34,570 nucleotides of DNA, taken from the NCBI GenBank assembly GCA_019233825.1, contig JAFAMB010000040.1:1-34570 (forward strand). The letters run 5' to 3'. The notes beneath the pieces were generated by a model that was given only the letters and a program-made list of their open reading frames with translations, had not been told where the DNA came from and did not search any database. The stretch is from Verrucomicrobiota bacterium. GTDB lineage: Bacteria > Verrucomicrobiota > Verrucomicrobiia > Chthoniobacterales > JAFAMB01. Positions 23,595 through 31,322 of this stretch are shown in pieces. Numbering within the stretch: position 1 is the stretch's first letter; the number at the start of each line of letters is the position of its first letter. The translations under genes were made by a program, and so were the position numbers.

Positions 23595-24122
23595 CTAGTA
23601 TTGCACCATAGAGTACACGGGTACGTCGGGAGGAAGCTTCTTTCGTCCGTTGAGGAATGCCAGCTCGATGACAAAAAGCGCCGAGGTGACGACCCCCCCA
23701 ATTTTTTGTACGAGATTTACCACCGCTCCTGATGTCCCGCCGGTGGCAAGCAGATCATCGATCAGCACCACTCGTTCGCCATCTGTAATAGCGTCGATAT
23801 GCATTTCCACCTCGGCGTCACCGTACTCGAGTTGGTACGAAGATCCGATCGTCTTGAAAGGGAGTTTACCCTTCTTTCTGACCGGCACACAGCCAAGGCC
23901 CAGTTTGTAGGCGACCGCAGCTCCGAACAAAAAGCCGCGCGCATCAATGCCGACCACTTTCGACGGATTCGCTTTCTGAGCTTCGCTCGCAAGGTGATCG
24001 ATTACCCGTTGGAATAATTGTCCGTTTCCCAGAATGGGCGTTATGTCTTTGAAAACAATGCCGGGCTTCGGAAAGTCCGGGATATCTCGGATGGCGGACC
24101 TAAGCTGCTCTAAGTTGACCAT
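23595..24122 (-). CDS. apt: Adenine phosphoribosyltransferase
   Basis: About 175 residues from ATG 24122; the frame is open further upstream, but MVNLEQLRSAIRDIPDFPKP is the regular family start. GIVFKDITPILGN, KVVGIDARGFLFGAAVAYKL, VPVRKKGKLPF and the PRPP-binding loop RVVLIDDLLATGGTSGAVV are all intact. The enzyme salvages adenine to AMP. It is transcribed away from the heme operon, and an imperfect 30-bp inverted repeat lies between the two start codons. Confidence 0.96.
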   Translation of the reverse strand: MVNLEQLRSAIRDIPDFPKPGIVFKDITPILGNGQLFQRVIDHLASEAQKANPSKVVGIDARGFLFGAAVAYKLGLGCVPVRKKGKLPFKTIGSSYQLEYGDAEVEMHIDAITDGERVVLIDDLLATGGTSGAVVNLVQKIGGVVTSALFVIELAFLNGRKKLPPDVPVYSMVQY

Positions 24123-24129
24123 TGGCAAC

Positions 24130-24236
24130 GAACCTGGACGAACGGTGGCGAACGTCAATGAACATAATAGAGAAATCCTTCGCGCGGGCGTCCGGGACAC
24201 CTTTTAATTGACGTCCGCTCTCGTTCGTCCAGGTTC
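24130..24236. repeat. Imperfect 30-bp inverted repeat in the divergent apt/heme-operon spacer
   Basis: The left arm 24130-24159 starts GAACCTGGACGAACG and ends GTCAAT. The right arm 24207-24236 is its inverse with 4 mismatches out of 30; 47 bases separate them. The arms lie 7 bases from the apt start and 16 bases from the start of the cytochrome-assembly-like gene, so they sit in both leaders. They may be an operator or a dispersed element. Confidence 0.7.
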
Positions 24237-24252
24237 TTTGCTGTTCATAATT

Positions 24253-25053
24253 ATGAGTTCGTTCGACCGTTTCTGGGTTGAGTTAGCCTTGATTTGTTAT
24301 GTCGTTGGCTTCGGGTATTCGGTCTATTCACTGGCCGCAAACAGATTTCTGACGCCGCGTCTCACGTTTCTGGCAATCTGCGCCGGGTTTTTGTGTACGA
24401 CGAGCTTTCTCTTTGATCGTGGGCATGCGATTGGGCGTTGTCCCATCACAAACCGGTTCGAGGTGCTGGTCTTCATGACTTGGTCGATGGTGTTGATCTA
24501 CTTGGTGATCGGCCCCACCTATCGTCTCTCCTTAATGGGGGCATTTACCGCGCCGGTTGCGTCCGCCTTGCTGCTGCTGGCGGTCTCGCTTTCCCCTGAC
24601 GACCTGGCAACCCGAAAGATTAAAGTCAATCCTTGGCTCGAGGCGCATACTTCGTTCTCGATGGTGGCCTGTGGAGCATTCGCCTTGGCATGCGTCGCCG
24701 GTGTGATGTATCTGGTGCAGGAGCAGCAATTGAAAACGCGCCAACCAGGTTCGATCTTTTTCCGGCTACCGCCAATCACGGCGCTGTCGGTGGCAAATTC
24801 ACGTCTGTTATGGTTGGGTTTCACCCTGTTCACGGTCGGACTCAGCACGGGATTTCTGATTGGCCAACAGATTGATTGGGTGCAGGCGGCCTGGTCGATC
24901 GCGGTGTGGTGTGTTTACGGCGGTATCTTGATTGCCCGGGCTCGCCATGCGATGGCGGCCAAGTGGGTTGCGAGGTTGTCGATCGTCGCATTTAGCTTGT
25001 TATTGAGCACGTTTTGGGGGATTCGATTCATCTCAGATCGTCCGTCGCTTTAG
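24253..25053 (+). CDS. Cytochrome c assembly / HemX-like membrane protein
   Basis: A 266-residue protein from ATG 24253 with about eight membrane helices, among them FWVELALICYVVGFGYSVYS, LTFLAICAGFLCTTSFLF, WSMVLIYLVIGP, FTAPVASALLLLAVSL and FTLFTVGLSTGFLIG. It belongs to the CcsA/CcmC/HemX group. The usual family pattern of a His followed by a periplasmic tail is visible at NPWLEAHTSFSMVACGAFAL, and RGHAIGRCPITNRFE near residue 57 resembles a family loop. The tryptophan-rich WGxxWxWD motif of true CcsA proteins is not seen. It stands directly before hemA with no spacer (TAG then ATG), the HemX position, and HemX influences the amount of glutamyl-tRNA reductase in Bacillus. Confidence 0.85.
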   Translation: MSSFDRFWVELALICYVVGFGYSVYSLAANRFLTPRLTFLAICAGFLCTTSFLFDRGHAIGRCPITNRFEVLVFMTWSMVLIYLVIGPTYRLSLMGAFTAPVASALLLLAVSLSPDDLATRKIKVNPWLEAHTSFSMVACGAFALACVAGVMYLVQEQQLKTRQPGSIFFRLPPITALSVANSRLLWLGFTLFTVGLSTGFLIGQQIDWVQAAWSIAVWCVYGGILIARARHAMAAKWVARLSIVAFSLLLSTFWGIRFISDRPSL

Positions 25054-26121
25054 ATGAATATCTACTGTTTCGGCATCAGTCATCACACGGCGAACATTGA
25101 GGTCCGCGAGCGGTTTGCTATCCCGGATTCGGCTTTGGCCGACTCGCTGATGCGGCTGGCGAGAATCCGCAGCGTCGACGAGGGTGTCCTCCTTTCAACC
25201 TGCAACCGAACAGAATTTTACATTGTCAGCCCCGATGCCCAGTTGACTGTCGAGCCTCTTTTTCATGATTTCTACGGTCTGGGAGAGATCGCGGAGTTGC
25301 AGCATCTTTTCCGGCTGCCGGCTGTTCCCACCGTTCGGCATTTGTTTCGGGTCGCTTCGGGTCTGGAATCCATGGTCGTCGGTGAGACAGAAATCTTCGG
25401 GCAGGTCAAACGCGCATATGACGCCGCGGCCAGGTCGGGGACAACGGGAAGGATATTGAACCGGCTCTTCCAGAAGGCTTTCCAGGTAGGCAAGCACGTG
25501 CGATCATCGACGGGGATCACACGGGGTCGCGTTTCGGTCGGTTCTGTGGCCGTGGATCTGGCGCAACAGATATTTGGGAATCTTGCAGGGTGCAAAATTA
25601 TGATCTTAGGCGCCGGCGAGACGAGCGAGCGAACGGCGAGGAGTTTTCAATCACGGGGCGCAAAGCAACTTTTTGTCTCGAACCGCTCTTATGAGAGAGC
25701 AGCCGCTTTGGCGAAGGCCATGGGGGGCCGAGCCATCCGGTATGACGACTGGGAAGAAGAATTCAGAGATTTGGACATTCTGGTTAGTTCTACCGCTGCT
25801 CCGCACGCGATCGTGACAAGGGCGAAAATCGAGCCGATTTTGAGGATGCGCCGGGACCGGCCGCTTTTCATCATTGACCTCGCTATGCCGCGGGACGTCG
25901 AACCAGCCGTTCACGATCTGGATGGTGTCTTTGTGTACGATCTGGATTCGTTGCAGGCCATCGCAGATCGAACGCTTGAGGCTCGTCGAAAAGAATTGGT
26001 TGCATGCGACGGCTTGATCGAAAAGCATGTCCGCGATTTTCAGGTATGGCTAAACCGGGCTGCTGAGGGGGCTGCTGAGGTGACGGTTCTGCCGGCGGGA
26101 ACTCAGGGCCCGCGGACGTGA
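25054..26121 (+). CDS. hemA: Glutamyl-tRNA reductase
   Basis: 355 residues; this is the first enzyme of C5 tetrapyrrole synthesis and turns glutamyl-tRNA into glutamate-1-semialdehyde. FGISHHTANIEVRERFA is the family start, and LLSTCNRTEFYIV holds the catalytic Cys50. GLESMVVGETEIFGQVKRAY and AGCKIMILGAGETSERTARS (NADPH site) follow. The C-terminal dimerisation helix begins (ARRKELVACDGLIEKHVRDF) but the chain ends about 45 residues later, whereas enterobacterial HemA has about 418 residues. ATG directly follows the upstream stop codon, and the end overlaps the hemC start by 4 bases (GTGA). The missing tail could affect dimer formation or heme-controlled turnover. Confidence 0.96.
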   Translation: MNIYCFGISHHTANIEVRERFAIPDSALADSLMRLARIRSVDEGVLLSTCNRTEFYIVSPDAQLTVEPLFHDFYGLGEIAELQHLFRLPAVPTVRHLFRVASGLESMVVGETEIFGQVKRAYDAAARSGTTGRILNRLFQKAFQVGKHVRSSTGITRGRVSVGSVAVDLAQQIFGNLAGCKIMILGAGETSERTARSFQSRGAKQLFVSNRSYERAAALAKAMGGRAIRYDDWEEEFRDLDILVSSTAAPHAIVTRAKIEPILRMRRDRPLFIIDLAMPRDVEPAVHDLDGVFVYDLDSLQAIADRTLEARRKELVACDGLIEKHVRDFQVWLNRAAEGAAEVTVLPAGTQGPRT

Positions 26122-27047
26122 AGCAGATCATCCTAGGGACTCGCGGCAGCCAGTTGGCATTAGCCCAGGCTGAGCTCGCAAAGCAGGCGGTTGGCCGCCT
26201 GCCGGAGAGGCCAGAGGTGATTACCCGGATCATCGCGACGACCGGCGATCGACGACTGGATATCAGCTTGAACCAACCAAGTTCGAAAATTGCCAAAGGC
26301 TTGTTCACTAAGGAGTTGGAAGAGGCTCTGCTGACCGGAGAGATCGATATCGCTGTCCATTCCCTGAAGGACCTCCCGACCGAATTGCCGCCGGACCTTG
26401 AATTGGCCGCCACCTTGCCGCGCCACGATCCTGTGGATGTGCTCGTGTCCAAATCCGCGAATTCACTCCGCGAGATTCCGGTGAGCGGAATGGTTGCAAC
26501 CGGCAGCCCGCGACGGGCGTGCCAGATAGCGGTTCTCCGGCCCGATCTCCATGTGACTGACATCCGGGGAAACGTGCCTACTCGAATCGCGAAGCTTCTG
26601 GCCGAGGGTTCATGGAACTCGCTCGTGCTCGCTAAGGCCGGTTTGGAAAGAATTGGTTACAGCCTGACCGGCAGTCGAATGGAATTCGCAGGACAAGGAC
26701 TGTTGGTTTCGGACCTGGTGGAGATTCTACCGGCAGTGGGCCAAGGCGCGATTGGCTTGGAAATCAGGGCAAACGATGTTGGACTGAAGCAAATGCTGAC
26801 CTCTGTCAACCATGCTCCAACCTGGTTTTGCACCGGAGTCGAACGCGAGTTCTTGAGGCTGCTAGGTGGCGGTTGCCAACTGCCGTTGGGTGTTCGTACC
26901 CGGATTCGAGAGGGCGAGCTACACTTCGAAGCGATCTTTTTCGATGAGTGCGGCAAGCCGAGGTCTGGAGTTGTCTCGGGTCAATACCAAACGCCCTGGG
27001 AAGCCGCCTCCGCCCTTCTCGACAAAATCTATGAAAATGCAAAGTAA
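26118..27047 (+). CDS. hemC: Hydroxymethylbilane synthase (porphobilinogen deaminase)
   Basis: 309 residues starting at GTG 26118, which overlaps the hemA stop. The enzyme polymerises four porphobilinogens into hydroxymethylbilane. ILGTRGSQLALAQAELAK, SLNQPSSKIAKGLFTKELEE, DIAVHSLKDLPTELP (catalytic Asp region), VATGSPRRACQI and LLGGGCQLPLGVR are all conserved; Cys253 would carry the dipyrromethane cofactor. The last ~17 bases overlap the next gene. Length and motifs are normal. Confidence 0.97.
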   Translation: MKQIILGTRGSQLALAQAELAKQAVGRLPERPEVITRIIATTGDRRLDISLNQPSSKIAKGLFTKELEEALLTGEIDIAVHSLKDLPTELPPDLELAATLPRHDPVDVLVSKSANSLREIPVSGMVATGSPRRACQIAVLRPDLHVTDIRGNVPTRIAKLLAEGSWNSLVLAKAGLERIGYSLTGSRMEFAGQGLLVSDLVEILPAVGQGAIGLEIRANDVGLKQMLTSVNHAPTWFCTGVEREFLRLLGGGCQLPLGVRTRIREGELHFEAIFFDECGKPRSGVVSGQYQTPWEAASALLDKIYENAK

Positions 27048-28545
27048 AGGTGTCTGCGTTCTAGCCGGAGCGGGTCCGGGCGATATTGGACTGGTCACCC
27101 TGCGAACTAAGGAGGCGGTCGAACACGCGCAAGTAATTGTGTACGACTACCTCTGTAATCCCGAGATTCTGAAGTGGGCGCCGGCGGATGCGGAGATTAT
27201 TTATGCCGGAAAGAAATCCGGCCGGCACACGTTGCGCCAGGAGGAGATCAACCAATTTCTTATCGATAAGACAAACGAAGGAAAACGAGTTGTGCGGTTG
27301 AAGGGAGGCGACCCGTTTGTTTTCGGAAGAGGCGGTGAAGAGGCTGAAGCATTGGCGGCGGCAGGGCTGGCCTTCGAAATCGTGCCCGGGATAAGCTCTG
27401 CAATCGCGGTTCCTGCATACGCGGGGATACCATTGACTCACCGGGATGTCGCTTCTTCCTTTACCGTCTTTACCGGACACGAAGACCCAGCCAAAGAAGC
27501 AACGGCTGTTGATTACAAAGCACTGGTCGCGGGGAAGGGCACTTTGGTCATGCTGATGGGCATGGAGCGGCTTGAAGCGGTGGTTCCACAGTTACTTGCA
27601 AGCGGTGCGGATGTCCATCTGCCAGTCGCGGTGATTCGTTGGGGGACGACCGGCCGTCAGGAAACAGTGGTGGGAGAACTTGGCTCGATTGTCGCGGCGG
27701 CCGACGGATTTCAGCCCCCGGCAATTACGGTCTTTGGTCGTGTGGTTGACCTTCGGGCAAAACTGAGCTGGTTCGAGCGCCGACCGCTCTTTGGCCGCCG
27801 GATTGTGGTCACGCGCACGCGGAAGCAGGCGGGAGCGCTGAGCGCAAAGTTGAGAATCCTCGGCGCGGACGTCTACGAGCTACCGACGATCCAGGTGGAG
27901 CCACCGAAGGACCTGATGGAATTCGGTGAACTAGTCCGGGACGCCTATCAATATGATTGGCTGATTTTCACCAGTCCGAATGGCGTCGATGCGTTCTTTG
28001 AGATGTTTTACCGGCTCTACAATGATGCGCGCAACATCGGGAACGTAAAGATTGCGGCAATCGGTCCCGCAACCGCCCAACGGATCAAAGATTTCCATCT
28101 TTCGGTCGAAATGCAGCCGAAGGAGTTCATTGCTGAGGCTATCATCGACGGGCTACAGGAATTTGGAAGCGTCGAAAACCTCAAATTCCTGGTGGTGAGA
28201 GCAGAGGGAGCGAGGGAAGTCTTGCCCAGGCGCCTTTCGGAACTTGGGGCTATCGTCGACGAGGCGATCGCCTATCGAACGGTGCCGGAGACCAAGGATG
28301 TCGCGGGCGGTCTGGAGAGATTTCGAGCCGAGGGAGCCGATCTGGTAACCTTTACAAGTTCATCGACTGTGGAGAACTTTCTGGCGTTGAAGCTACCATG
28401 GCCAGACCAGTTAAGAACGGCCAGTATCGGGCCAATCACCTCCGATACGATGCGGAAAAATGGTCTGCATGTGGACGTGGAAGCCGAACGGTACGACATG
28501 GACGGCTTGGTGGAGGCGATTCTCAGATTGTATTCGGCCGGCTAG
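27031..28545 (+). CDS. Fused uroporphyrinogen-III C-methyltransferase / uroporphyrinogen-III synthase
   Basis: 504 residues from ATG 27031 (or ATG 27037), inside the last codons of hemC. The first ~245 residues are a CobA-type methyltransferase: CVLAGAGPGDIGLVTLRTKE, VIVYDYLCNPEIL, VVRLKGGDPFVFGRGGEEAE, VPGISSAIAVPAYAGIPLTH and MLMGMERLEAVVPQL. The second part, from about residue 255, is a HemD-type synthase: RRIVVTRTRKQAGALSAKLR, DWLIFTSPNGVDAFFEMF, KIAAIGPATAQRIKDF and DLVTFTSSSTVENFLA. HemD closes hydroxymethylbilane into uroporphyrinogen III; the methyltransferase part diverts it to precorrin-2, the start of siroheme and cobalamin. Fusion places both activities at the branch point. No CysG-type dehydrogenase or ferrochelatase domain is attached. 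Confidence 0.95.
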   Translation: MKMQSKGVCVLAGAGPGDIGLVTLRTKEAVEHAQVIVYDYLCNPEILKWAPADAEIIYAGKKSGRHTLRQEEINQFLIDKTNEGKRVVRLKGGDPFVFGRGGEEAEALAAAGLAFEIVPGISSAIAVPAYAGIPLTHRDVASSFTVFTGHEDPAKEATAVDYKALVAGKGTLVMLMGMERLEAVVPQLLASGADVHLPVAVIRWGTTGRQETVVGELGSIVAAADGFQPPAITVFGRVVDLRAKLSWFERRPLFGRRIVVTRTRKQAGALSAKLRILGADVYELPTIQVEPPKDLMEFGELVRDAYQYDWLIFTSPNGVDAFFEMFYRLYNDARNIGNVKIAAIGPATAQRIKDFHLSVEMQPKEFIAEAIIDGLQEFGSVENLKFLVVRAEGAREVLPRRLSELGAIVDEAIAYRTVPETKDVAGGLERFRAEGADLVTFTSSSTVENFLALKLPWPDQLRTASIGPITSDTMRKNGLHVDVEAERYDMDGLVEAILRLYSAG

Positions 28546-28564
28546 GGGCCCGCTCCCGCGCCGG

Positions 28565-28706
28565 TAGGGGGCGCTCCCGCGCGAGCCGGGCGTGCACGTT
28601 TCAAAGCGTCCTTTCGGGTTCTGCAGTCCGACATCGGCGCTTCGGGGAAGCCCGTGTTCACGTTTCTTAGACGTGCGCACCCGGTTCGCGCGGGAGCGCG
28701 TCCCTA
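28565..28706. repeat. 28-bp inverted repeat (GCGCTCCCGCGCGA...) downstream of the heme operon
   Basis: The left arm 28571-28598 and right arm 28672-28699 are inverted copies with 3 mismatches in 28. The motif TAGGGACGCGCTCCCG is present in reverse complement at 28691-28706 and again at 12411-12426. It may serve as a transcription end for the + strand operon, but there is no T tract; a dispersed repeat is more likely. Confidence 0.7.
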
Positions 28707-28751
28707 TCGCCCGTTTTGCACAAGATCTGCCCATGGGAACTGTTCGCTTAC

Positions 28752-28780
28752 AAAAAAAAACTCCGCCACGAGGGTGGAGT
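28752..28780 (-). terminator. Rho-independent terminator of rpsU
   Basis: Read on the minus strand, ACTCCACC and GGCGGAGT pair around CTCGT and are followed by nine T residues. It lies 27 bases after the rpsU stop. Confidence 0.88.
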
Positions 28781-28806
28781 TCGATAAGTTCCTTAACAAG
28801 AAAGCG

Positions 28807-29001
28807 TTAAGGATTGAATCGGAACTTAAGCTTGCCGCGTTTGGCGGCTAATTTTGCCTTTCGGCGCACCTTTTGCGATGGCGTTTCGAAAGCGCGCAAA
28901 CGGCGAACCTCCTCCATAATCCCCTCAGCATCGAGCTTGTTCTTGAGCCGCTTAAGGGCTCTGTCGATGGGTTCACCCTTCCTGACAATGACTTCCGGCA
29001 T
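28807..29001 (-). CDS. rpsU: 30S ribosomal protein S21
   Basis: 64 residues: MPEVIVRKGEPIDRALKRLK, with EEVRRLRAFETPSQKVRRK and the basic tail KLAAKRGKLKFRFNP. This is a complete S21, a small-subunit protein involved in translation start. It stands alone on the minus strand with its own strong terminator. The ~210-base region between it and lemA (29002-29214) holds the presumed divergent promoters, but no convincing -35/-10 pair was found. Confidence 0.95.
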   Translation of the reverse strand: MPEVIVRKGEPIDRALKRLKNKLDAEGIMEEVRRLRAFETPSQKVRRKAKLAAKRGKLKFRFNP

Positions 29002-29214
29002 AAAAATCCTCTTCTTACAGATGCTTTTTGGTATGAGGGGTAAATAGTAACCGGGGTTTTTCGGAGCGTCAATCGATCAAGCAAAAATCCTAGGCGAGTT
29101 TTCAGTTGCGTCCGGAGCCTCTTTTAGTAACGATGCCAAGCCTGAAAACCGGGTACAGCCAGCCCACCTACAGCTGTCTTACCCGTTCAGCACTTTGCAA
29201 TTTCTGCCAACGCC

Positions 29215-29853
29215 ATGAACAAAGCTGTTGTTTTCGGTCTGGGTTGCCTCGGGATAATAATTCTCGTGCTCGCCGGTTTGTTCGCTGCTCTTGCGGGCGG
29301 TTACAACGGGCTGGTCAGGTCCTCCACAGCGGTCGACGCCTCCTGGGCGCAGGTGCAGACACAGTATCAACGTCGAGCGGATTTGATTCCCAACCTCGTA
29401 CGGACCGTCGAGGGAGCCGCCAATTTCGAGAAATCGACGTTGACCGATGTCGTCAATGCCCGGGCCAACGCAACAAAGGTCACGATCGATCCGTCGAAGG
29501 CCCCCACTGACCCCGAGCAGCTTCGACAGTTTGAACAGGCGCAGAACGCGCTCACCGGGACTTTGGGCCGGCTCTTGGCGGTCAGCGAAAGGTATCCGGA
29601 GCTGAAAGCGAACGGCAATTTTCGTGATCTCCAGGCTCAGATCGAGGGCACCGAAAATCGGATTGCCGTGGCGCGCCGTGATTTCAACAACACCGCTCAA
29701 GCTTATAATGCTCAAGTCCGTTCGTTTCCGACCATGATTTACGCTGGTTGGTTCGCATTCCAACCCAAGCCGTACTTCCAAAGTGTTGCGGGCGCAGAAA
29801 CCGCCCCAACCGTCAGTTTCCCCTCATTCAGCCCAACCCCGAGCCCCAGGTAG
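29215..29853 (+). CDS. lemA: LemA family protein
   Basis: 212 residues. One N-terminal membrane helix (GCLGIIILVLAGLFAALAGG) precedes YNGLVRSSTAVDASWAQVQT, QYQRRADLIPNLVRTVEGAA and the long helical bundle. LKANGNFRDLQAQIEGTENR, IAVARRDFNNTAQAYNAQVR and FPTMIYAGWFAFQPKPYFQS are the classic family motifs. The tail is Pro/Ser-rich. LemA proteins are membrane anchored with the bundle outside the cytoplasm; their molecular job is poorly known. It is followed by two TPM-domain genes, the usual partners. Confidence 0.95.
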   Translation: MNKAVVFGLGCLGIIILVLAGLFAALAGGYNGLVRSSTAVDASWAQVQTQYQRRADLIPNLVRTVEGAANFEKSTLTDVVNARANATKVTIDPSKAPTDPEQLRQFEQAQNALTGTLGRLLAVSERYPELKANGNFRDLQAQIEGTENRIAVARRDFNNTAQAYNAQVRSFPTMIYAGWFAFQPKPYFQSVAGAETAPTVSFPSFSPTPSPR

Positions 29854-29930
29854 CCGTTCAGGGTTCACCGTTCGCCGTTGACGCCTTGCACTTTAGACCG
29901 CTGAACGGCGAACGGCGAACGGTGAACGCC
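29853..29930. repeat. GTTCACCGTTCGCCG tandem array facing its inverted copy
   Basis: The left part (29853-29883) contains CCGTTCAGGGTTCACCGTTC and CGCCGTTGACG. The right part (29901-29930) is built of GAACGGC and GAACGGTGAAC units, the inverse of the left. The two parts face each other around 17 bases, immediately after lemA and just before a 46-bp palindrome. Confidence 0.8.
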
Positions 29931-29932
29931 GA

Positions 29933-29978
29933 GCCTGCATCGCTCACAAATCTCCAAAGATTTGTGAGCGATGCAGGC
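29933..29978. repeat. 46-bp palindromic repeat, copy 3
   Basis: The arms GCCTGCATCGCTCACAAATC and GATTTGTGAGCGATGCAGGC are identical to those of the copy at 12301-12346; only the 6-base loop differs (TCCAAA here). It lies in the lemA/TPM spacer, so it is likely transcribed within an operon. Confidence 0.85.
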
Positions 29979-29998
29979 TAACGCTGTTAGATTTGACA

Positions 29999-30775
29999 AT
30001 GGCTTACCGCGCGATTGTCGTTTTGACTCTGCTGATTCTGCACGCGGTGGCTGCGGACATTCCGCCGAAGCCGCAGCGTTATTTCAACGACTTTGCTTCA
30101 CTGGTCGATGCGCAGACGGCTCAGCGGCTGAACCGAGAGCTGGAGGAATTCGAGCGGCAGACCTCAAACCAGCTCCTGGTTGTTATCTATCCCAGCTTAC
30201 CGCCAAATGCGGCTATTGAAGACTTCACTCAGGATGCGTTCCGGGCATGGAAACCCGGCCAGCAAGGACGGAATAACGGCGCCATACTCTTTGTGTTTGT
30301 GAAAGATAGGAAAATGCGAATCCAGACCGGATACGGTCTGGAAGGCGCGTTGCCCGATGCGATCTGCAAACGCATCATCTCGGACGAGATGGCGCCGCGG
30401 TTTCAGGCGGGGGATTTTGCCGGCGGATTGACTGCGGCTGTCAATGCGATGATCGCAGCCACGCGCGGGGAATACACGGGTGCTGGCCGGACTGTTGCTG
30501 AGGCTCGCGGTCAGGCGCGGCACAGTGAGGGTGCTTTACTTAACTTGATCATCTTTCTGGTTGTTCTCGGCATCATCGTGCTGTCCTGGCTCCGAGCCGC
30601 GCGCCGGGGTACCGTTTACTCAAGTTCCGGCTCCAGCGGACCCGGAAGCCCGGGAGGTATCTGGTGGATGGGAGGAGGCGGCGGTGGGGGGGTTGGTGGC
30701 GGTTCTTCCGATGGAGGCGGATTTTCCGGTGGCGGCGGCGACAGTGGCGGGGGTGGGGCAAGCGGCAGCTGGTGA
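29999..30775 (+). CDS. TPM-domain protein, exported, with Gly-rich C-terminus
   Basis: 258 residues from ATG 29999. A signal peptide (IVVLTLLILHAVAA) is followed by a TPM (YgcG-type) domain: YFNDFASLVDAQTAQRLNRE, QTSNQLLVVIYPSLP, NNGAILFVFVKDRKMRIQTG, YGLEGALPDAIC and GDFAGGLTAAVNAM. A membrane helix (LLNLIIFLVVLGIIVLSWL) comes next, then a tail made almost wholly of Gly and Ser (GGGGGGGVGGGSS, GGGGASGSW). This architecture is typical of TPM proteins next to LemA. TPM domains have been assigned phosphatase activity in one plant case, and the bacterial role is open. A TTG at 29993 is the only earlier start in this frame. Confidence 0.92.
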   Translation: MAYRAIVVLTLLILHAVAADIPPKPQRYFNDFASLVDAQTAQRLNRELEEFERQTSNQLLVVIYPSLPPNAAIEDFTQDAFRAWKPGQQGRNNGAILFVFVKDRKMRIQTGYGLEGALPDAICKRIISDEMAPRFQAGDFAGGLTAAVNAMIAATRGEYTGAGRTVAEARGQARHSEGALLNLIIFLVVLGIIVLSWLRAARRGTVYSSSGSSGPGSPGGIWWMGGGGGGGVGGGSSDGGGFSGGGGDSGGGGASGSW

Positions 30776-30783
30776 GATTCTCC

Positions 30784-31218
30784 ATGAAGCCGCATCATTT
30801 CCTCAAGGCGATCGATCATGACAGAATTGTTTCGGCCATAGGGGCCGCGGAGAAACGGACCAGCGGCCAGATACGCGTCTATGTGAGTCATCGAAAGCGA
30901 GTCAATGTGTTCGAGTTCGCGAACCGTCGGTTCCTAAGCCTCAAAATGGATCGCACTCCGTTCAGGAATGCCGTGATGATCTTCCTGGCGCCCCGCACGC
31001 ATAAGTTCGCTGTGGTCGGCGATGTGGCTGTTCATGCCAAGTGCGGCGACGGTTTCTGGCGCAGTGTGATCGCTGCCATGGAACCGCTGCTGAAGCGCGG
31101 CGATTTTACAGAAGCGGTCGTAGTTGGAGTCACCAAGGTCGGCGACGTTCTCGCTGAACATTTCCCGCGATGGTCGGACGACCGGAACGATCTGTCCGAT
31201 GCGGTTGTTGAGGAGTGA
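30784..31218 (+). CDS. Second, cytoplasmic TPM-domain protein
   Basis: 144 residues from ATG 30784, eight bases after the preceding stop. HHFLKAIDHDRIVSAIGAAE, KRTSGQIRVYVSHRK, FRNAVMIFLAPRTHKFAVVG and GDFTEAVVVGVTKVGDVLAE are those of the TPM domain without signal or membrane segments; the same pair of long and short TPM genes is often found beside lemA. An open frame extends upstream to 30664, but that part is a shadow of the neighbour's Gly-rich tail. Confidence 0.88.
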   Translation: MKPHHFLKAIDHDRIVSAIGAAEKRTSGQIRVYVSHRKRVNVFEFANRRFLSLKMDRTPFRNAVMIFLAPRTHKFAVVGDVAVHAKCGDGFWRSVIAAMEPLLKRGDFTEAVVVGVTKVGDVLAEHFPRWSDDRNDLSDAVVEE

Positions 31219-31224
31219 ACTTGC

Positions 31225-31320
31225 GGTTCGGAGTTCGGAGTTCGGAGTTCGGAGTTCACAGTTTACCGAACCCCTGACCCGAACCCCGAACCCCGAACCC
31301 CAAACCCCGAACCCCGAACC
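31225..31320. repeat. GGAGTTC tandem array facing a CCCCGAA array
   Basis: 31225-31257 repeats TTCGGAG 4-5 times. 31267-31320 repeats CCCCGAA/CCCCAAA about seven times, which is the approximate inverse. Fifteen or fewer unrelated bases lie between. The array fills the spacer between the TPM genes and the mutase genes, and ends two bases before the ATG of the B12-binding gene, so any leader of that gene would consist largely of it. Confidence 0.85.
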
Positions 31321-31322
31321 TT

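Noticed and set aside
30616-30891. Minus-strand proline-rich frame
   Set aside because: It is the reverse reading of the Gly-rich tail of the TPM protein.
31219-31322. Cobalamin riboswitch ahead of the B12-dependent mutase genes
   Set aside because: The spacer is about 100 bases of TTCGGAG/CCCCGAA repeats; the B12-box and required length are absent.
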